Positions 20,415 to 31,220 of a stretch of DNA of 64,000 nt are shown here, piece after piece. Positions within the stretch are counted from its first letter, which is position 1; each line of letters opens with the position of its first letter. Made by a program: the position numbers and the translations under genes. The notes beneath the pieces are model-generated. The model was not told where the DNA came from. It saw nothing but the letters and a program-made list of their open reading frames with translations, and made no database searches. Source of the stretch: Rhizopus arrhizus (lineage: Eukaryota; Mucoromycota; Mucoromycetes; Mucorales; Rhizopodaceae); assembly GCA_024220505.1 (NCBI GenBank), contig JAKZZE010000001.1, positions 3,162,001 through 3,226,000 of the forward strand, in the 5' to 3' direction.

Positions 20415-21462
20415 TGTGACGAAGCAAGTTACAATGTTAGTGCTGTAACAAAAATTACGATATTGACACCAGCAATGGCTGCGGTTTGTGATTTTTAATT
20501 TTGAACCTTATTCTTTCTTTGAACTTTATTTCAAAATCAAACTTTATATCGAAATCAAACCTTATATTGAAATCAAACTTTATATTGAAATCAAACTTAT
20601 TTCTCTTTGTCTATAAAATAGACAAGCTTTTATTTTATTTTACTTCACTTATCTTAACCTCTCTTTGTGATATCTTAAATATATTTTTATCCAATAAATC
20701 AAGTATCTTTATTCCTGAATCTTTTGGTATAACACTCTTAAAACTCAAGCAAGACAAGTCCCTTGAAGTCAATTATCTTCATTGTAAACATTCTTAAAAC
20801 TCTTATCAAGTTACTTTACTACAAACAAGTTTGATCTACTTAACAAGATCTGGTGGTCACTTACAAGCGAACTTAATATCAATACTCTACCCAACTCTTA
20901 TTTTTTTTTATCCATTTTCATCAATTTTACTCTATTTCAAAACCGTTAACTCTTACAAGCCATTAGAGCAACAAAAATTACAACAGTTTGGATGAAGAAC
21001 ATGAACTTTAATTTACAGTTCAGGACAAGAGACAAAAGGCGCCCCATATTTTTATATAAATAAGGTGAATATTTTAAACAAAATAACAGACATTGTGACG
21101 CAGTTGGTGTAACTTTTGCGGAAGAAGGGGCTCAGTCGTAGGAGGGACCTCAGTCCCTGAAGATAAACAAAAAAAAAAAAGGTTCAAAAATAGAAAAATA
21201 CAAAAAAATCACAATCATATAAATATCCCTTTATCCTTTCACTTTTCAATTTAACTTCACTTTTGATATATTTTACTTTAACATAAATAAAAAGAATATC
21301 TTCAAGGATCTACATTTAAAATCTTTCTGATCCCTTACATATACATCAAGTCAAGTCCTTTGAAGTCAAATTATCTTCATCGTATCAATCTTATATTCTC
21401 TTATCAAGAAAACTCTTTATTACTTTTTACTGTTTGATCTACAATACAAGATCTGGTGGTCA
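20415..21462 (+). repeat. pair of TGTGACG...TGGTGGTCA repeats (TRIM-like), left arm
   Basis: Two direct LTR-like units (20415-20859 and 21094-21462) flank a 234-bp middle. Both start TGTGACG and end AGATCTGGTGGTCA, have a TATA-like element and share their 3' third (AAGTC..TTGAAGTCAA.TTATCTTCAT). Their 5' halves are strongly diverged. The middle carries a conserved block (ACAACAGTTTGGATGAAGAA to AAATAACAGACA) with no coding capacity. A related pair lies at 26269-27166 and fragments at 62441-62600. The layout resembles a terminal-repeat retrotransposon in miniature, but the exact ends are uncertain. Confidence 0.5.
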
Positions 21463-21475
21463 CTTACTACAAGCA

Positions 21476-21713
21476 TGTTTTGCCAAGTATTAAAATAATA
21501 GACAAAAACTAAAAGAGACAATAGTTGTGAAACTAAAGACTATATATTGCTTTATTAATAAAAAACATTTGAGGCTATTTATACTTTTTGGATGTCTGGG
21601 TCTTTACCACTATTTCAATTGATCGGTTAAAAGAATGATGTGGGAAGGATGGGAAGATAAAGTAAAGATAGTGGATAATCAATAGCCACTGTCTTCTTGA
21701 CAAATCAAGGGAC
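21476..21713 (-). repeat. LTR of family A, inverted 3' part
   Basis: 238 bp, the reverse complement of the LTR from GTCCCTTGATTTGTC to its end GGCAAAACA. It butts directly against the complete plus-sense A LTR at 21714. It corresponds roughly to the part missing from the broken LTR at 12201-12364, apart from about 24 bp. Confidence 0.9.
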
Positions 21714-22138
21714 TGTTGTATCTACACAACTAGTAAAGTGAACATTCATGGATAAACGAGAGATCTCCGCAATAGCCAACTCTGCCCTGTTGTCCCTATC
21801 AACGTTCCCACGACTATATCGGAACCTGATTACAACAACGGCAGTCCAATCCAATCTTATTCGATAATTATCGTTAGATCAATAATTTATCTACTTCATT
21901 GTCCCTTGATTTGTCAAGAACACAGCGGCTATTGATTATCCACCATCTTTCCTTTATCTTCCCATCCTTCCCACATCATTCTTTTAACCGATCAATTGAA
22001 ATAGTGGTAAAGACCCAGACATCCAAAAAGTATAAATAGCCTCAAATGTTTTTTATTAATAAAGCAATATATAGTCTTTAGTTTCACAACTATTGTCTCT
22101 TTTAGTTTTTGTCTATTATTTTAATACTTGGCAAAACA
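21714..22138 (+). repeat. complete LTR of family A at the palindrome centre
   Basis: 425 bp, TGTTGTATCTACAC...GGCAAAACA. Its first 187 bp (21714-21900) are the only unpaired sequence between the palindrome arms; the rest is the inner end of the right arm. It has private differences from the element A 5' LTR, such as TATCAACGTTCC for TATCGGTGTTCC. Confidence 0.92.
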
Positions 22139-22151
22139 TGCTTGTAGTAAG

Positions 22152-23202
22152 TGACCACCAGATCTTGTATTGTAGATCAAACAGTAAAAAGTAATAAAGA
22201 GTTTTCTTGATAAGAGAATATAAGATTGATACGATGAAGATAATTTGACTTCAAAGGACTTGACTTGATGTATATGTAAGGGATCAGAAAGATTTTAAAT
22301 GTAGATCCTTGAAGATATTCTTTTTATTTATGTTAAAGTAAAATATATCAAAAGTGAAGTTAAATTGAAAAGTGAAAGGATAAAGGGATATTTATATGAT
22401 TGTGATTTTTTTGTATTTTTCTATTTTTGAACCTTTTTTTTTTTTGTTTATCTTCAGGGACTGAGGTCCCTCCTACGACTGAGCCCCTTCTTCCGCAAAA
22501 GTTACACCAACTGCGTCACAATGTCTGTTATTTTGTTTAAAATATTCACCTTATTTATATAAAAATATGGGGCGCCTTTTGTCTCTTGTCCTGAACTGTA
22601 AATTAAAGTTCATGTTCTTCATCCAAACTGTTGTAATTTTTGTTGCTCTAATGGCTTGTAAGAGTTAACGGTTTTGAAATAGAGTAAAATTGATGAAAAT
22701 GGATAAAAAAAAATAAGAGTTGGGTAGAGTATTGATATTAAGTTCGCTTGTAAGTGACCACCAGATCTTGTTAAGTAGATCAAACTTGTTTGTAGTAAAG
22801 TAACTTGATAAGAGTTTTAAGAATGTTTACAATGAAGATAATTGACTTCAAGGGACTTGTCTTGCTTGAGTTTTAAGAGTGTTATACCAAAAGATTCAGG
22901 AATAAAGATACTTGATTTATTGGATAAAAATATATTTAAGATATCACAAAGAGAGGTTAAGATAAGTGAAGTAAAATAAAAATAAAAGCTTGTCTATTTT
23001 ATAGACAAAGAGAAATAAAGTTTGATTTCAATATAAAGTTTGATTTCAATATAAGGTTTGATTTCGATATAAAGTTTGATTTTGAAATAAAGTTCAAAGA
23101 AAGAATAAGGTTCAAAATTAAAAAATCACAAACCGCAGCCATTGCTGGTGTCAATATCGTAATTTTTGTTACAGCACTAACATTGTAACTTGCTTCGTCA
23201 CA
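22152..23202 (-). repeat. pair of TGTGACG...TGGTGGTCA repeats, right arm
   Basis: Mirror copy of 20415-21462. Units are 22152-22520 and 22755-23202, each beginning TGACCACCAGATCTTGT and ending CGTCACA on the plus strand. Confidence 0.5.
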
Positions 23203-23310
23203 GTTGTTAAAATATTTTTTGTTTATAGGGGATATCTCTAGTGAGAACTCCGGTTTATTTAAAGTCAAGTGACTATATTAAGATATAATAAAAGTAAAAT
23301 AAAATGGAAG

Positions 23311-25035
23311 TTTTTTTTTTTTTTTTTTTTTTTGCTAATGTTGTTGTTGTCAAAGGTCATCATCAAGGCGGATTTCGGCATCAAGAAGGTGTATGAGCTT
23401 CTGAGCTTGTAAGAAGACATTGTCACAGAGAAATGGAGTAGAATGAAAGATGAACTGCCAACGAGCAGACCAGATAGCTTGTAGGACACAGGCAACAATT
23501 TGGCTTGATGACAGAGAAGGCACTAGGGAGATGTGAGGGTCGCGAAGAGGGAAATGTGACAAGGTGGTAACAGCAGCAGAGATATCAGAGAGGAAATAGT
23601 GGATTGTATATTGCCAAGCATTATCAATAAAGATGAAGTTTTAATCCAAACTGGTAGTATTCTGTTGCAGGTATAGAAAAAGTGAATAAGTGAGTCAGGT
23701 TCCTGCAAACAAAGGGGACAGAGAGGAGACGGGAATCGTTGAATGTTGCATAGGTGCAGGAAACTGGTGTGTGGGATTGAGTTGTGGATAATCTTGAACC
23801 ATATAGTTCGGGACCGAAGTGGAATGTCCAATCGCCAGAAGGAGGACCATTTAGACGAACTGAGTAGAAAGGAGGGAGCATGAGTAGTAGGTGGAGGTTG
23901 AGGTACTGGGCATTGGCACGAGAGGCGATTGTGTTTTTTGCTGGACAACAGTGTTTTGAATTTTTTCGGTGAAGGAGAAAGCAGTTGGTTGGGGATATTG
24001 GGAACTGAATCGACGTTGAAGATGGATAGAATGATTGTTGTGTGGTCAACAAAGTTGTTGATAGTGGTGGGGTTGTCAAAATGTGTTGCAGCAAATGTTC
24101 GAAGTTGGATAATGTTAGAGGTGAGGAGGTTGATCACTTGTTTGGTGGTGCGGGTGAAATGTCGAATTTCAGTGTGGGTGAAGATGCGATATCGGAGACG
24201 GAGTGTTGAAGAGTCGAATATCATTATATGTGATCCTAGCATTTGGCAATAGGTCTTGAGGTGGCAGACTTGAGGGAGTGAAGGTGTACAGTTGATCAAG
24301 GGAGGGTGTGAAGGCAACAGAGGAGTAGCTTGTATCAAATAAGTAAGAGGAAGAGTGAGAATGGTAGTAGGAGACAAGACGGCATCATCAAAAGCACGAC
24401 AAATAAGGGAATCAAAGGCAGTAAAGAGGACTGAGAAACAATGAAGTGTTGTGGTCGAGAAGTGTTTGGATCTGAAGTTTGGGAATAGTAGTGAAGAGAC
24501 ACTGGTAATTTGATGGTTTAGATAAGGCTGAGGAGTTGTGCTTTTGAGCAAGTATAGACCGTAGGCTACACTAGGGTAAAGTACGCTTGGAAAGAGAATC
24601 TACAGGAATGGAAGGAGAACAAGAGAGGGCCATGGGAAGCAGTCATCGCCACTGCAGCGCTTGAATTTGGACCGCTGGATCAAGAGCACCAAGACCACCT
24701 TGAGACCGAGGAAGTGAGAGAGTCGCGAAGCTGATTCTAGGGAAAGAATTGGCATTTAGAAATCTGGAACCTAGACCTTGGAATGTAGCTATTTGTTTTT
24801 TGGTGAGAGGTAATATCCGAAGTACATGCCATAATCTTGAGAAAATGAGACAGTTAAGAACAGTAACACGACCGCGTATGGACAGATTTCTTTGTGAGTG
24901 GATTTGGCAAGACAGTGCAATTCTATTCGTTAGGTGATTGACGTACAGGGTGCGTTGGGCAGTAGATGAATAGACTGGATAGCCGAGGTATATCAAAGAG
25001 TGCGTGGAAAGACGGTCATGCCAGGAAGTAATGTT
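23311..25035 (-). pseudogene. LINE L2 ORF2 C-terminal half, right arm
   Basis: Mirror copy of 18582-20306 with the same stop and frameshifts; the frames of 342, 117 and 70 codons translate identically. The poly(A) tail is the T23 run at 23311-23333. Confidence 0.85.
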
Positions 25036-25603
25036 TGTTGTATAATGGTAAAAGTAATTTAGGAAAAGGTAGAAACAAAGATCAAGAAACAGTGTGAGTA
25101 CTTTTTGAGACTGATCTTTATTTCAGTTTAAGTTAAAGTAAAAATTATTCTAATTGAAGGCAGGTATTTATATCTTATTGAGTGAGTGGCTTGATATCTT
25201 CTATTGTAAGAGTTCTTCTAATATTCAGGTACTTTAGTAAGTGTCATCTATAATTATGATTATGAAAACTTTTCATTTGTTCTTTTGTATGTCTGTCATA
25301 GATTATCTTTTATTCTGGGAATTCCTCACTGATTTGAATAGCGTTATTTTACGCGTTATTTCAATTATGTGAAAGATTAGCAATATTCCTGATATTGGAT
25401 TGGATCTTGTTATTTTAGTTGATACTTCTTCTTATCAAAGAACTCTCATTAATACAAAACATATTCTAAAAGAAGTTGTTTAATTGGAATTAATTGTATA
25501 ATCTTATTTAAATAAACTTATATTTTTATTTTATTTAATTATGATCTTGTATTAAGACTTATGTTTATCGATGTCAATTACAATCAGTTGCTGTTCTACA
25601 ACA
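25036..25603 (-). repeat. LTR of family H, right arm
   Basis: 568 bp, reverse complement of 18014-18581. The outer end (TGTTGTAG, at 25603) is exactly where similarity between the arms ends. The sequence outside it is LINE ORF1-like (codons ending TWKKMPV), so here the LTR sits between the ORF1 part and the ORF2 part of a LINE. Confidence 0.9.
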
Positions 25604-26180
25604 CCGGCATCTTCTTCCAGGTAACGAGTATAGCAGTTTGGTTTTTGTAGTCAACCTTATAAGAAGGCTGCAATTGGTCATCAGATGAATCAACGATATC
25701 AACTAGTACATGGCTGTTTCCACGGAACCATTTGGAGGATGCATCGTCAAGATGTAGGACGATGTCAACAACCTTTCCGTATTTAGAGAAAATGTTCAGC
25801 AGGTTAGTCTTTGTCTCCACTAGTGATTCCATAGGAATACCACTGAAATTAAAGCGAGTCAAAGAGGAGGAAAAAGTTCTGGTTGCAGGGAAGCTGATAT
25901 CATTAAGTACGATTGGCTTATTAATGGCTTGTTGACAGTAGTCATCGGAGGCTAGGCCAATCTCGACAGACAGAGAATTACCATCCTCTTTATGTTGGAC
26001 GGCAAATCCAATACCAAATGGAAATTCATCACGCAGGGCTGACAAGAAATCTAGGTCCAGGAGACGATAGGAAGGGGGGACAGTATATGTAACTGAGCAA
26101 TCTGATGAGCCAGTGATGTACTGTAACTTGTTAGTACTTGGGATTTGGATTGTATTAAAGTGTTGTAGATTTGTTTAATT
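25604..26180 (-). pseudogene. LINE ORF1-like protein fragment
   Basis: The frame is open from about 26180 to the H LTR; the first ATG is at 26045. The residues around FSSSLTRFNFSGIPMESLVE, SKYGKVVDIVLHLDD and AILVTWKKMPV follow the same order as the central region of the ORF1 proteins of LINEs L3 and L4 (a short RRM-like fold before CCHC knuckles). The C-terminal knuckles are lost at the LTR. A nucleic-acid-binding role is inferred from that position only. A Gag of an LTR element remains possible, because TGTGACG repeats lie directly upstream in the same orientation. The 26181-26268 stretch holds nothing recognisable. Confidence 0.5.
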
Positions 26181-26268
26181 TGAAGTTTGAAGCCTTGAAT
26201 GACTTGTATTTGATTACTTGAGTGAACGTTTAACAGTTCTTTTGATATAGTAATTTGGTTTTAAGTAG

Positions 26269-27166
26269 TGACCACCAGATCTTTATCCATCAATAAGGTT
26301 AAGAGTGAGATTGTTTTATAAAAGATAAAAAAAATAAAAGGGATCTTTCTTGATTCGTGATAATTCAGGTATCAGATCAGAAAGAATAAGTAAAAATAAA
26401 AAGAAAAGAAAAGGTAATTGTGACCCAATAAGAAGAGATTGCTTTTAAGCGCAAGAGGATTTTGTTTATTGGATGTGAATTGGATTCAAATTGGATGTCT
26501 GTTATTTTGTTCAAAATATTCATCTTATTTATATAAAAAATATGGGGTGTCTTTTGTCTCTTGTCCTGAACTGTAAATTAAAGTTCATGTTCTTCATCCA
26601 AACTGTTGTGAGATTGTTAGGCTTTCGGGTTTAAGTAGGTTTGATATACGTTTTTGAGTCAAAGTTTTGGTAATTGAATAAGGTATTGGATAAAGTAATA
26701 TCCAAAAAGAGTAGATAACTTGAGTTGTAAGTTCGCTTGAGTAGAGTGACCACCAGATCTTGTTAAGTAGATCAGTCTGAATTGAATAAAAGTAAAATAA
26801 AAAGATGAAAGATAAAAGATAAAATAAAAAAGAGATTACAATGAGGTATATGATTCAAGGGATTATTAGTTCTTCCTATTTATAAAATAAAAGAAGTATT
26901 TTGATTCAAAGGAGATTTATTTGGATAAGGTAAGATAATAATAATAATAATAATTCTTGATAAATTGTTGATATTTATATGTTTTTGGTTTTTTTGATTT
27001 TGTGATGTTTTTAGATTTTTGTGTTTTCCTTTGAATTGTGAATTTAGTTGAGTTATTCAATTTCATTGAGCTTATCAAAAATATTGAGGACATGAACTTA
27101 GTTCAGGTCCGAACTTTCTTCGTCAAGTGGTACAGTTTGATTAAAAGAATTTCTATTTTCGTCACA
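26269..27166 (-). repeat. second, diverged pair of TGTGACG...TGGTGGTCA repeats
   Basis: Units are about 26269-26490 (5' end degenerate) and 26747-27166 (420 bp, complete). They flank a middle that keeps the block from GTCTGTTATTTTGTTCAAAA to CAAACTGTTGTG seen inside the palindrome arms. An (AAT)n microsatellite lies near 26935-26955. Just beyond 27166 is the poly(A) end of LINE L3. Confidence 0.5.
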
Positions 27167-27324
27167 CTGTAATTGTTTTTTTTTTTTTTAAAGGTTTTTA
27201 TTTATTGCTCCGCGTTACCCAAAATGATTGGTTTCGGTAAGAGGCGGGCGCAAATTAAAAGGATTAATGATAATAAAAGAATGTGTACAATAAAAAAAAA
27301 AAAGATAAAGTTGATAGAGGAGTA

Positions 27325-30300
27325 CTAGTCGAGGTCACCTTCTTCAGCGATGTGTTGTTGGACATTGTTGCGGATAGCCTGTAGTACAGTGCTTGACAAG
27401 AACGGTTGTTGGTTGAAAATGCTTTGCCAGTGGCATTTCCAAACTTGGCCAAGGGCAATGATGAGGACTGATTCTGCGGTGATATCGGAGGATTGACAGT
27501 AGGAAACAGAGTAGTAGTCTAATGTGGTAAAAGCTTTAAAAATATCTTGCGTGTCCACTGTTGGCCATAGGAATTCGCGAACAAGACCTTGCCAAACGAC
27601 TTGTTTGACAGGGCAATCGAAGAGAAAGTGTTGCAAGGAATCGATAGTAGATGCACAAAATGAACAATTAGGAGTATCGAATTTGTCGGGAAAGAATTTG
27701 TGAAGTATATCTTTATGCGGTATTTTTTTGTTGATAAGCCGATAAATAACATTTCGTTGTGTTGCAGTAAGATAAAGACTCCAAAAGGCCAACCAACGCT
27801 GAGGAAGAATATCTGTCAAGTATTTCGGTGCAGTGTTGAGTTGGTTGCAGGTTTTGCGAAATATTTTTGTTGTCACATCGGTGAAGCTTTTGGTGGAAGG
27901 AAGTGTGAATTGCAAGCAGTCGACGAATGGGGTAAAGCTGAGCTGTGGTGGATCCTCGTCGATAGATGTATCTATTTGTTGAGGGCGAGATGCATCTGGT
28001 ATGCAATGCTTACCAAAGAAGTAACTGAGGAACAACTTGCTGGCTTCGACACCACGGAAGATTTTGTTGGCAGCTCGTTTAAATCGGTTGTCCATATCAG
28101 CATGTGGGATTCTTGCAATCGTGTGTGTTTGCTGATTGTACTGAAATAGATCTTGTACTTTCATCTGACCACAGATCGAAGGAAACTTGAAACGTTGTTC
28201 AGGATGCATGAAAATGTCTTGGATGGGCAATAGTAAACATGCGTGTGGATTGAGCTCCATTGTGCTGAAATTCCTTGGAATTAAATCAATTGACTTGGTT
28301 AGCAGGTTGCAAATGTTGAATAAACGAAGTTGAGTTGACTTCCGTCCATCTTGAAACAAAAGAGGTATTTCATGGTGCTGCGTGTTGTACGTGTTTTTCA
28401 AGTGTATTCGTAACAATCTTGTAACTTTCGAAGGACGAGATCGTTGTCTGGTAACCAATAGTGGTTGGATCCATCGAAAGTATAAGGCAGCTTGCTGAAT
28501 GTGAGGGTCAATCAGGTTAAGACCACCAAGATGCTTTGGAAGTGTCAATATGGTCCATTTTATCCGCGGGAAGATTCCTTGGTTCATAAATTTGGATACT
28601 ACTGAGCGAATTTTGGAGATATCTGATTTAGTTATGGGAGTTACCCGGAACAGATACCAGCACATAGAGAGTAGCAGAGAATTGACAATTGTTGCTCGAC
28701 CAAGTATCGATAAGGAGCGAGTTGAGTGCAGTAAGGCAATCTGTTTGATCTTGTTGGTAAACTGAGACATGAATGTGCGACGTTGGAGGCTGGACTGTAT
28801 TAATGGGAAACCAAGATACACGATAGGATCTGGATTTGTTGGTAGATGAATTCGAGGTATATTCATATCAGTTAGATCTCGCCCCCAATAGCTAGAGTGG
28901 TCGCGACCTGATAGCGAGATGGTTTCCACTTTGTTGTAATTGATGCGAGCATTAGAAGATCGACTATAAACTTCTATATGATGTTTTAACCTGGAGAGAT
29001 CCTGTAAGTTCTTGATGAATACGAGCGTATCATCAGCATAGCAAAGGATCTTGACGTTCACCGAAGCATCAGTAGAGCCGCCAGGAACAAGATGAGGTTG
29101 TAAAGCCATAATGTAGCCAGAGTAGGTAGAGTCTTGTAGGACTGACCTTAAAAATGGCTCCAAAGCAAGATTGTACAGGATGGGTGATATGGGGTCGCCC
29201 TGTTTCAAGCCTCTTCGTTTAAAAACATCAGCTGAGATAAACCCATTAACGTTGATCTTGATACGGTTGTTGGCAAGCATGGTGTTGATGCTGTTCACAA
29301 TTGAAGCTGGAAAGCCCCAAGTAAGCATGACTTGCTCCAAGTAATGTAAATTGATCCGATCATACGCTTTCTCCTGATCTAGTAGTAAGGCTAGGCTCTT
29401 ATCGTCAGAGGAAGATTGGCAGGCGGCGTGTTCCATTATGATTTGAGTGATCATTCCATTTTCTGCAATATAGCGACCAGGTATGAAGCCAAGTTGATTC
29501 TCATTGACAATCTTGCGAGAGACACGCATAACCCGGCTGTTGACAAGCCGAGTAAATATCTTTGTATCAGTATTTACCAATGAAATCGGACGGTAATTTT
29601 TCATTTGAGTCAAGTCTCCTTTTTTGGGGAGTAAGCTCATCAGTGATTCGTCCCAAGTAGCTGGAAATACACCGTGGTCTAAGGCATCGTTATAGACGCG
29701 ACAGATCAACGAGTGGAAAGGCTCGAATGCCACGATCAAGTTCAAGATTTCATAGGGCAAGCCGTCTGGGCCAGGGCTACTTTTTTTTGGCGAGCGTTTG
29801 CTATAAAGGAGTACATCCTCGATCGTAATCGGCTCCGTCAAGGTTGCTTTTTGAGTGTCAGTAAGTTTGCACGAATCGGGGATGTGAGTCAAGATGGAGG
29901 TCATCGCAGAGTCATCGACAGGATCTGGATCGTACAGCTGACCATAAAACGCTTCCACAATATTCATCTTCTCTTCTTTGGAGGAACACATAGTCTCCGT
30001 TACTGGGTCGGTTAAGTTTGGTATATACCTTTGACTTTCTCGAGTCTTAATCAACCTTTTCAAGAAGCCAGGGGACTTTTCATTGTTCTCTCTCCAGAAT
30101 TTCCCAGCTTTAAGACATTCAATCTCGGATATTTGATCTTGAAGAGATCCAATTTGCTGTTCAATAGTTGGCAAGACTGTATTCAGAATGTTGAAGTGCT
30201 TGTAGGTCCTCAAAATTCGATTACGCTTCTTTTGTAGCTTATTCAGTTGCTTTTTCCGCCAATTGTTTTGTTGCAGTTGAAAAGTTCGGATAAACGTCTT

Positions 30301-31215
30301 GGCTTGAACTTTGATCCAGTCCCAGATTTCTCGATCAGCTAGGTACTCGGCCTTTGAAGGTAACTGTGATTGGAGATACTGTAGATGATCTTGAAAAGCA
30401 TGTTTGAAGTGGATGTTTTTGGCTAAGAAAGGGTTAGCTTTCCATGTGTCGGGTCCTTGATCAGGGATATTGAACATAAACGAGATTTCCAACATTGAGT
30501 GATCTGTCCAATCACTGTTGAGAAAACCTTGGTGTTTTTCCTTGACATTGAGCGAGGTATCGGGTCGACAAAATATATGGTCAATGGTAGAAAAGTGTTC
30601 ACCCCTACGAAAGGTAACCAGTTTATCATGTTCAAAACAATCGTGGTAGTGCAACTGCAAACAGTTTATCCATTCCCGCGTGGTACCAGTTGGGAGAATG
30701 GTGGAGGAAGAGCTGTAAGTGTGATTGAAATCGCCCATAATGAATAAATGACCGATGGTATCACGTAATAGGTTGCGTATTATTGAAGTGTCCATTAGTT
30801 GTGCATAGAAGAGTTTTCTTTCTTGGCGGACAGCTGGAGCATATATATTTAAGATCTGAAGGATTGTTTGTTGATTATTGGTAGTGTTGTCATAGGAAGC
30901 ATAGTGAATAGAAGGCACGATGTTCGATAAAATGAATCTACCATCAATTCCTACACAATTAGTAGAAACTGAATAATGTTTATTTAAGGAGAGTATACCG
31001 CAGTGTTTGGTCCAAGTACTTGAATGTGTTTGGAACTGCATATTAAACGAGTCTTGAATGATCATATTGCTGGCATGAGTTTCTTGAAGAACCAAGATAT
31101 CAACACCAGAGTTGCGAAGGAAGCGAATGAATTTTTTTTGTTTCTTTTCTTGATTTATTTTGGTGAGACCACGACAGTTGAGTGTGGCAATTTTAATGTT
31201 ATTGTGTAATAACAT
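27325..31215 (-). CDS. LINE L3 ORF2: endonuclease and reverse transcriptase
   Basis: 1296 residues. Residues 1-250 are an AP-type endonuclease (EEP fold) that nicks the target: KIATLNCRGL, LQETHA, LNIYAPA, IMGDFNH and SDWTDHSML give the expected N, E, Y, D-x-N and D-H positions. The RT occupies about 470-780: LLPKKGDLTQMKNYRPISLV, FIPGRYIAENG, LLLDQEKAYDRI, GLKQGDPISPILYN and the YADD active site near 725. A C-terminal cysteine motif (CSFCASTIDSLQHFLFDC) lies near 1180. Target-primed reverse transcription is the established mechanism for this class. The ATG comes 5 nt after the ORF1 stop, which would suit termination-reinitiation. No RNase H domain was recognised. Confidence 0.93.
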   Translation of the reverse strand: MLLHNNIKIATLNCRGLTKINQEKKQKKFIRFLRNSGVDILVLQETHASNMIIQDSFNMQFQTHSSTWTKHCGILSLNKHYSVSTNCVGIDGRFILSNIVPSIHYASYDNTTNNQQTILQILNIYAPAVRQERKLFYAQLMDTSIIRNLLRDTIGHLFIMGDFNHTYSSSSTILPTGTTREWINCLQLHYHDCFEHDKLVTFRRGEHFSTIDHIFCRPDTSLNVKEKHQGFLNSDWTDHSMLEISFMFNIPDQGPDTWKANPFLAKNIHFKHAFQDHLQYLQSQLPSKAEYLADREIWDWIKVQAKTFIRTFQLQQNNWRKKQLNKLQKKRNRILRTYKHFNILNTVLPTIEQQIGSLQDQISEIECLKAGKFWRENNEKSPGFLKRLIKTRESQRYIPNLTDPVTETMCSSKEEKMNIVEAFYGQLYDPDPVDDSAMTSILTHIPDSCKLTDTQKATLTEPITIEDVLLYSKRSPKKSSPGPDGLPYEILNLIVAFEPFHSLICRVYNDALDHGVFPATWDESLMSLLPKKGDLTQMKNYRPISLVNTDTKIFTRLVNSRVMRVSRKIVNENQLGFIPGRYIAENGMITQIIMEHAACQSSSDDKSLALLLDQEKAYDRINLHYLEQVMLTWGFPASIVNSINTMLANNRIKINVNGFISADVFKRRGLKQGDPISPILYNLALEPFLRSVLQDSTYSGYIMALQPHLVPGGSTDASVNVKILCYADDTLVFIKNLQDLSRLKHHIEVYSRSSNARINYNKVETISLSGRDHSSYWGRDLTDMNIPRIHLPTNPDPIVYLGFPLIQSSLQRRTFMSQFTNKIKQIALLHSTRSLSILGRATIVNSLLLSMCWYLFRVTPITKSDISKIRSVVSKFMNQGIFPRIKWTILTLPKHLGGLNLIDPHIQQAALYFRWIQPLLVTRQRSRPSKVTRLLRIHLKNTYNTQHHEIPLLFQDGRKSTQLRLFNICNLLTKSIDLIPRNFSTMELNPHACLLLPIQDIFMHPEQRFKFPSICGQMKVQDLFQYNQQTHTIARIPHADMDNRFKRAANKIFRGVEASKLFLSYFFGKHCIPDASRPQQIDTSIDEDPPQLSFTPFVDCLQFTLPSTKSFTDVTTKIFRKTCNQLNTAPKYLTDILPQRWLAFWSLYLTATQRNVIYRLINKKIPHKDILHKFFPDKFDTPNCSFCASTIDSLQHFLFDCPVKQVVWQGLVREFLWPTVDTQDIFKAFTTLDYYSVSYCQSSDITAESVLIIALGQVWKCHWQSIFNQQPFLSSTVLQAIRNNVQQHIAEEGDLD

Positions 31216-31220
31216 TAAAA

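Larger units (their letters stand above)
18014..21713. repeat. left arm of 7.6-kb palindrome
   Basis: 3700 bp, the inverted copy of 21901-25603. Paired positions sum to 43617 at the outer end and 43614 at the inner end, so only a few bases of indel separate the arms. In order the arm holds an H LTR (18014-18581), a LINE ORF2 3' half (18582-20267) with A23 tail (20284-20306), two TGTGACG-type repeats (20415-20859 and 21094-21462) and the inverted 3' part of an A LTR (21476-21713). The decayed LINE frames are identical in both arms, so the duplication came after the decay. Confidence 0.95.
21901..25603. repeat. right arm of 7.6-kb palindrome
   Basis: Inverted copy of 18014-21713 with the same elements in mirror order: A LTR 3' part, TGTGACG repeats (22152-22520 and 22755-23202), T23 (complement of the LINE tail, 23311-23333), LINE ORF2 half (23350-25035) and H LTR (25036-25603). 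One visible difference is the T-run near 23015-23020, which is one base longer than its mate, together with point changes inside the A LTR part. Beyond 25603 the similarity stops at once: outside lies a LINE ORF1-like frame, while outside the left arm lies the coiled-coil ORF. Confidence 0.95.
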
